A stretch of DNA of 64,000 nt from Calliopsis andreniformis (lineage: Eukaryota > Arthropoda > Insecta > Hymenoptera > Andrenidae): the NCBI RefSeq assembly GCF_051401765.1, contig NW_027480464.1:2976001-3040000 (forward strand), given 5' to 3'. Every line of letters starts with the position of its first letter. The first letter of the stretch is position 1. Under the pieces are notes generated by a model. The model was not told the DNA's origin. It did no database searches and worked only from the letters and a program-made list of their open reading frames with translations. A program made the translations under genes and the position numbers. Shown here one piece after another: positions 63,813 through 64,000 of the stretch.

Positions 63813-64000
63813 TCAATCCTCAATCCTCAATACTCAATCCTCAATCGTCAATCGTCAACCCTCAATACTCAATCTTCAATCCTCAATCCTCAATCCTCAA
63901 TCCCCAATCCTCATTCTTCAATCCTCAAAACCCAATCCTCAATCTTCAATCCTCAATCCTCAATCCTCAATGCTCAATCCTCAATCCTCAATTTTCAATC

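Larger units (their letters stand above)
1..64000. repeat. 64-kb tandem array of a 7-bp unit (TCAATCC / GGATTGA)
   Basis: The whole window is heptamers in one orientation, with consensus TCAATCC on the + strand. Common variants are TCAATCT, TCAATAC, CCAATCC, TCATTCT, TCAGTCC, TCAAACC, TCAACCC, TCAATCG, TTAATCC, ACAATCC and TGAATCC. Pure consensus runs are short; the longest I saw is nine units near 58,257-58,319. Phase is kept almost everywhere, with rare 6-bp units at recurring places. The + strand is nearly free of G because the consensus has three C, two A and two T. No unique sequence, transposon or RNA gene interrupts it. This fits satellite or macro-minisatellite DNA of a eukaryote, possibly heterochromatic, subtelomeric or intronic. 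I cannot place the species or chromosome location. Confidence 0.97.
58291..64000 (+). repeat. 9.0-kb tandem duplication, right copy (runs off the window)
   Basis: This copy matches 49,285-55,000 (offset 9,007, then 9,008, then 9,001) up to the last base, so it is incomplete. Its first part is also a third version of the 3,166-bp unit (46,443 and 58,616 correspond). It has several private changes there, such as CAATCGTCAATCC near 58,698 and CCACAGTCC near 59,164, making it more distant than the two adjacent 3,166-bp copies are from each other. Confidence 0.85.

Noticed and set aside
1..64000. Telomeric repeat
   Set aside because: No rotation or complement of TCAATCC gives TTAGGG, TTTAGGG, TTAGG or another telomere unit I know. 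Telomeric DNA also has longer G runs on one strand and no kilobase-scale higher-order structure like this.
1..64000. CRISPR array
   Set aside because: There are no repeats of constant length separated by unique spacers. All sequence between landmarks is the same heptamer.
1..64000. CCAAT boxes in the frequent CCCAATCC phrase
   Set aside because: The match is five bases created by a common variant (TCAATAC followed by CCAATCC). It lacks the extended NF-Y flank and has no promoter context.
1..64000. Genes on the - strand
   Set aside because: The GGATTGA repeat places TGA in each frame every 21 bases, and no long open stretch exists.
1..64000. rRNA, tRNA or structured RNA genes
   Set aside because: The + strand is almost free of G, so stable stems cannot form, and no tRNA or rRNA landmark is seen.

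Overview
The window is one uninterrupted, head-to-tail tandem array. The unit is 7 bp, TCAATCC on the + strand (GGATTGA on the - strand), and it is repeated with many single-base variants for the full 64,000 bases. I see no gene, RNA gene, transposon, CRISPR array or unique-sequence island. The sequence fits a large satellite or macro-minisatellite of a eukaryotic nuclear genome in a long-read assembly. The species cannot be named from the sequence, and no flanking DNA is present.

Every long forward reading frame is an artefact. Because 7 is not a multiple of 3, all three + frames of a clean heptamer array read the same stop-free heptapeptide, NPQSSIL. All three - frames hit TGA every seven codons.

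Above the heptamer there is clear higher-order structure. I find 39 copies of a 119-bp degenerate core (17 variant heptamers in perfect phase, beginning TCAATAG AATATCC), 38 full and one truncated. They fall into types I call G (unit 9 TGAAACC), A (unit 12 TCAATTA), P (unit 5 TCAAGAC or TCAAGTC), C (unit 15 CCAACAC) and N (other). The order G-A-P-C recurs from 2,242, 8,951, 19,482 and 25,860, and in degenerate form from 35,149. A second element of 140 bp, beginning TCAATAG AATATCC TGAA, has 12 copies.

Layout. 1-1,474: left part with 524-bp and 2.04-kb direct duplications. 1,475-13,953: two tandem copies of a 6-7 kb G-A-P-C unit. 5,380-32,830: a 10.5-kb higher-order repeat, present once complete and twice truncated. 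31,376-36,289: a 2,457-bp tandem duplication. 36,290-40,923: a more diverged G-A-P-C unit. 40,924-45,461: mosaic sequence with 405-bp and 1.19-kb duplications. 45,462-51,793: a 3,166-bp tandem duplication whose copies show no difference in the parts compared. 49,285-64,000: a 9.0-kb duplication whose second copy runs off the right end. A left family (to about 40.8 kb) and a right family (from about 45.5 kb) differ at diagnostic bases. A left-type segment is embedded in the right family at about 56.4-57.9 kb.

Nothing here works together as genes. The picture is of an array expanding by unequal exchange at several scales. All coordinates were read by eye. Block edges that lie inside consensus runs are uncertain by tens of bases.
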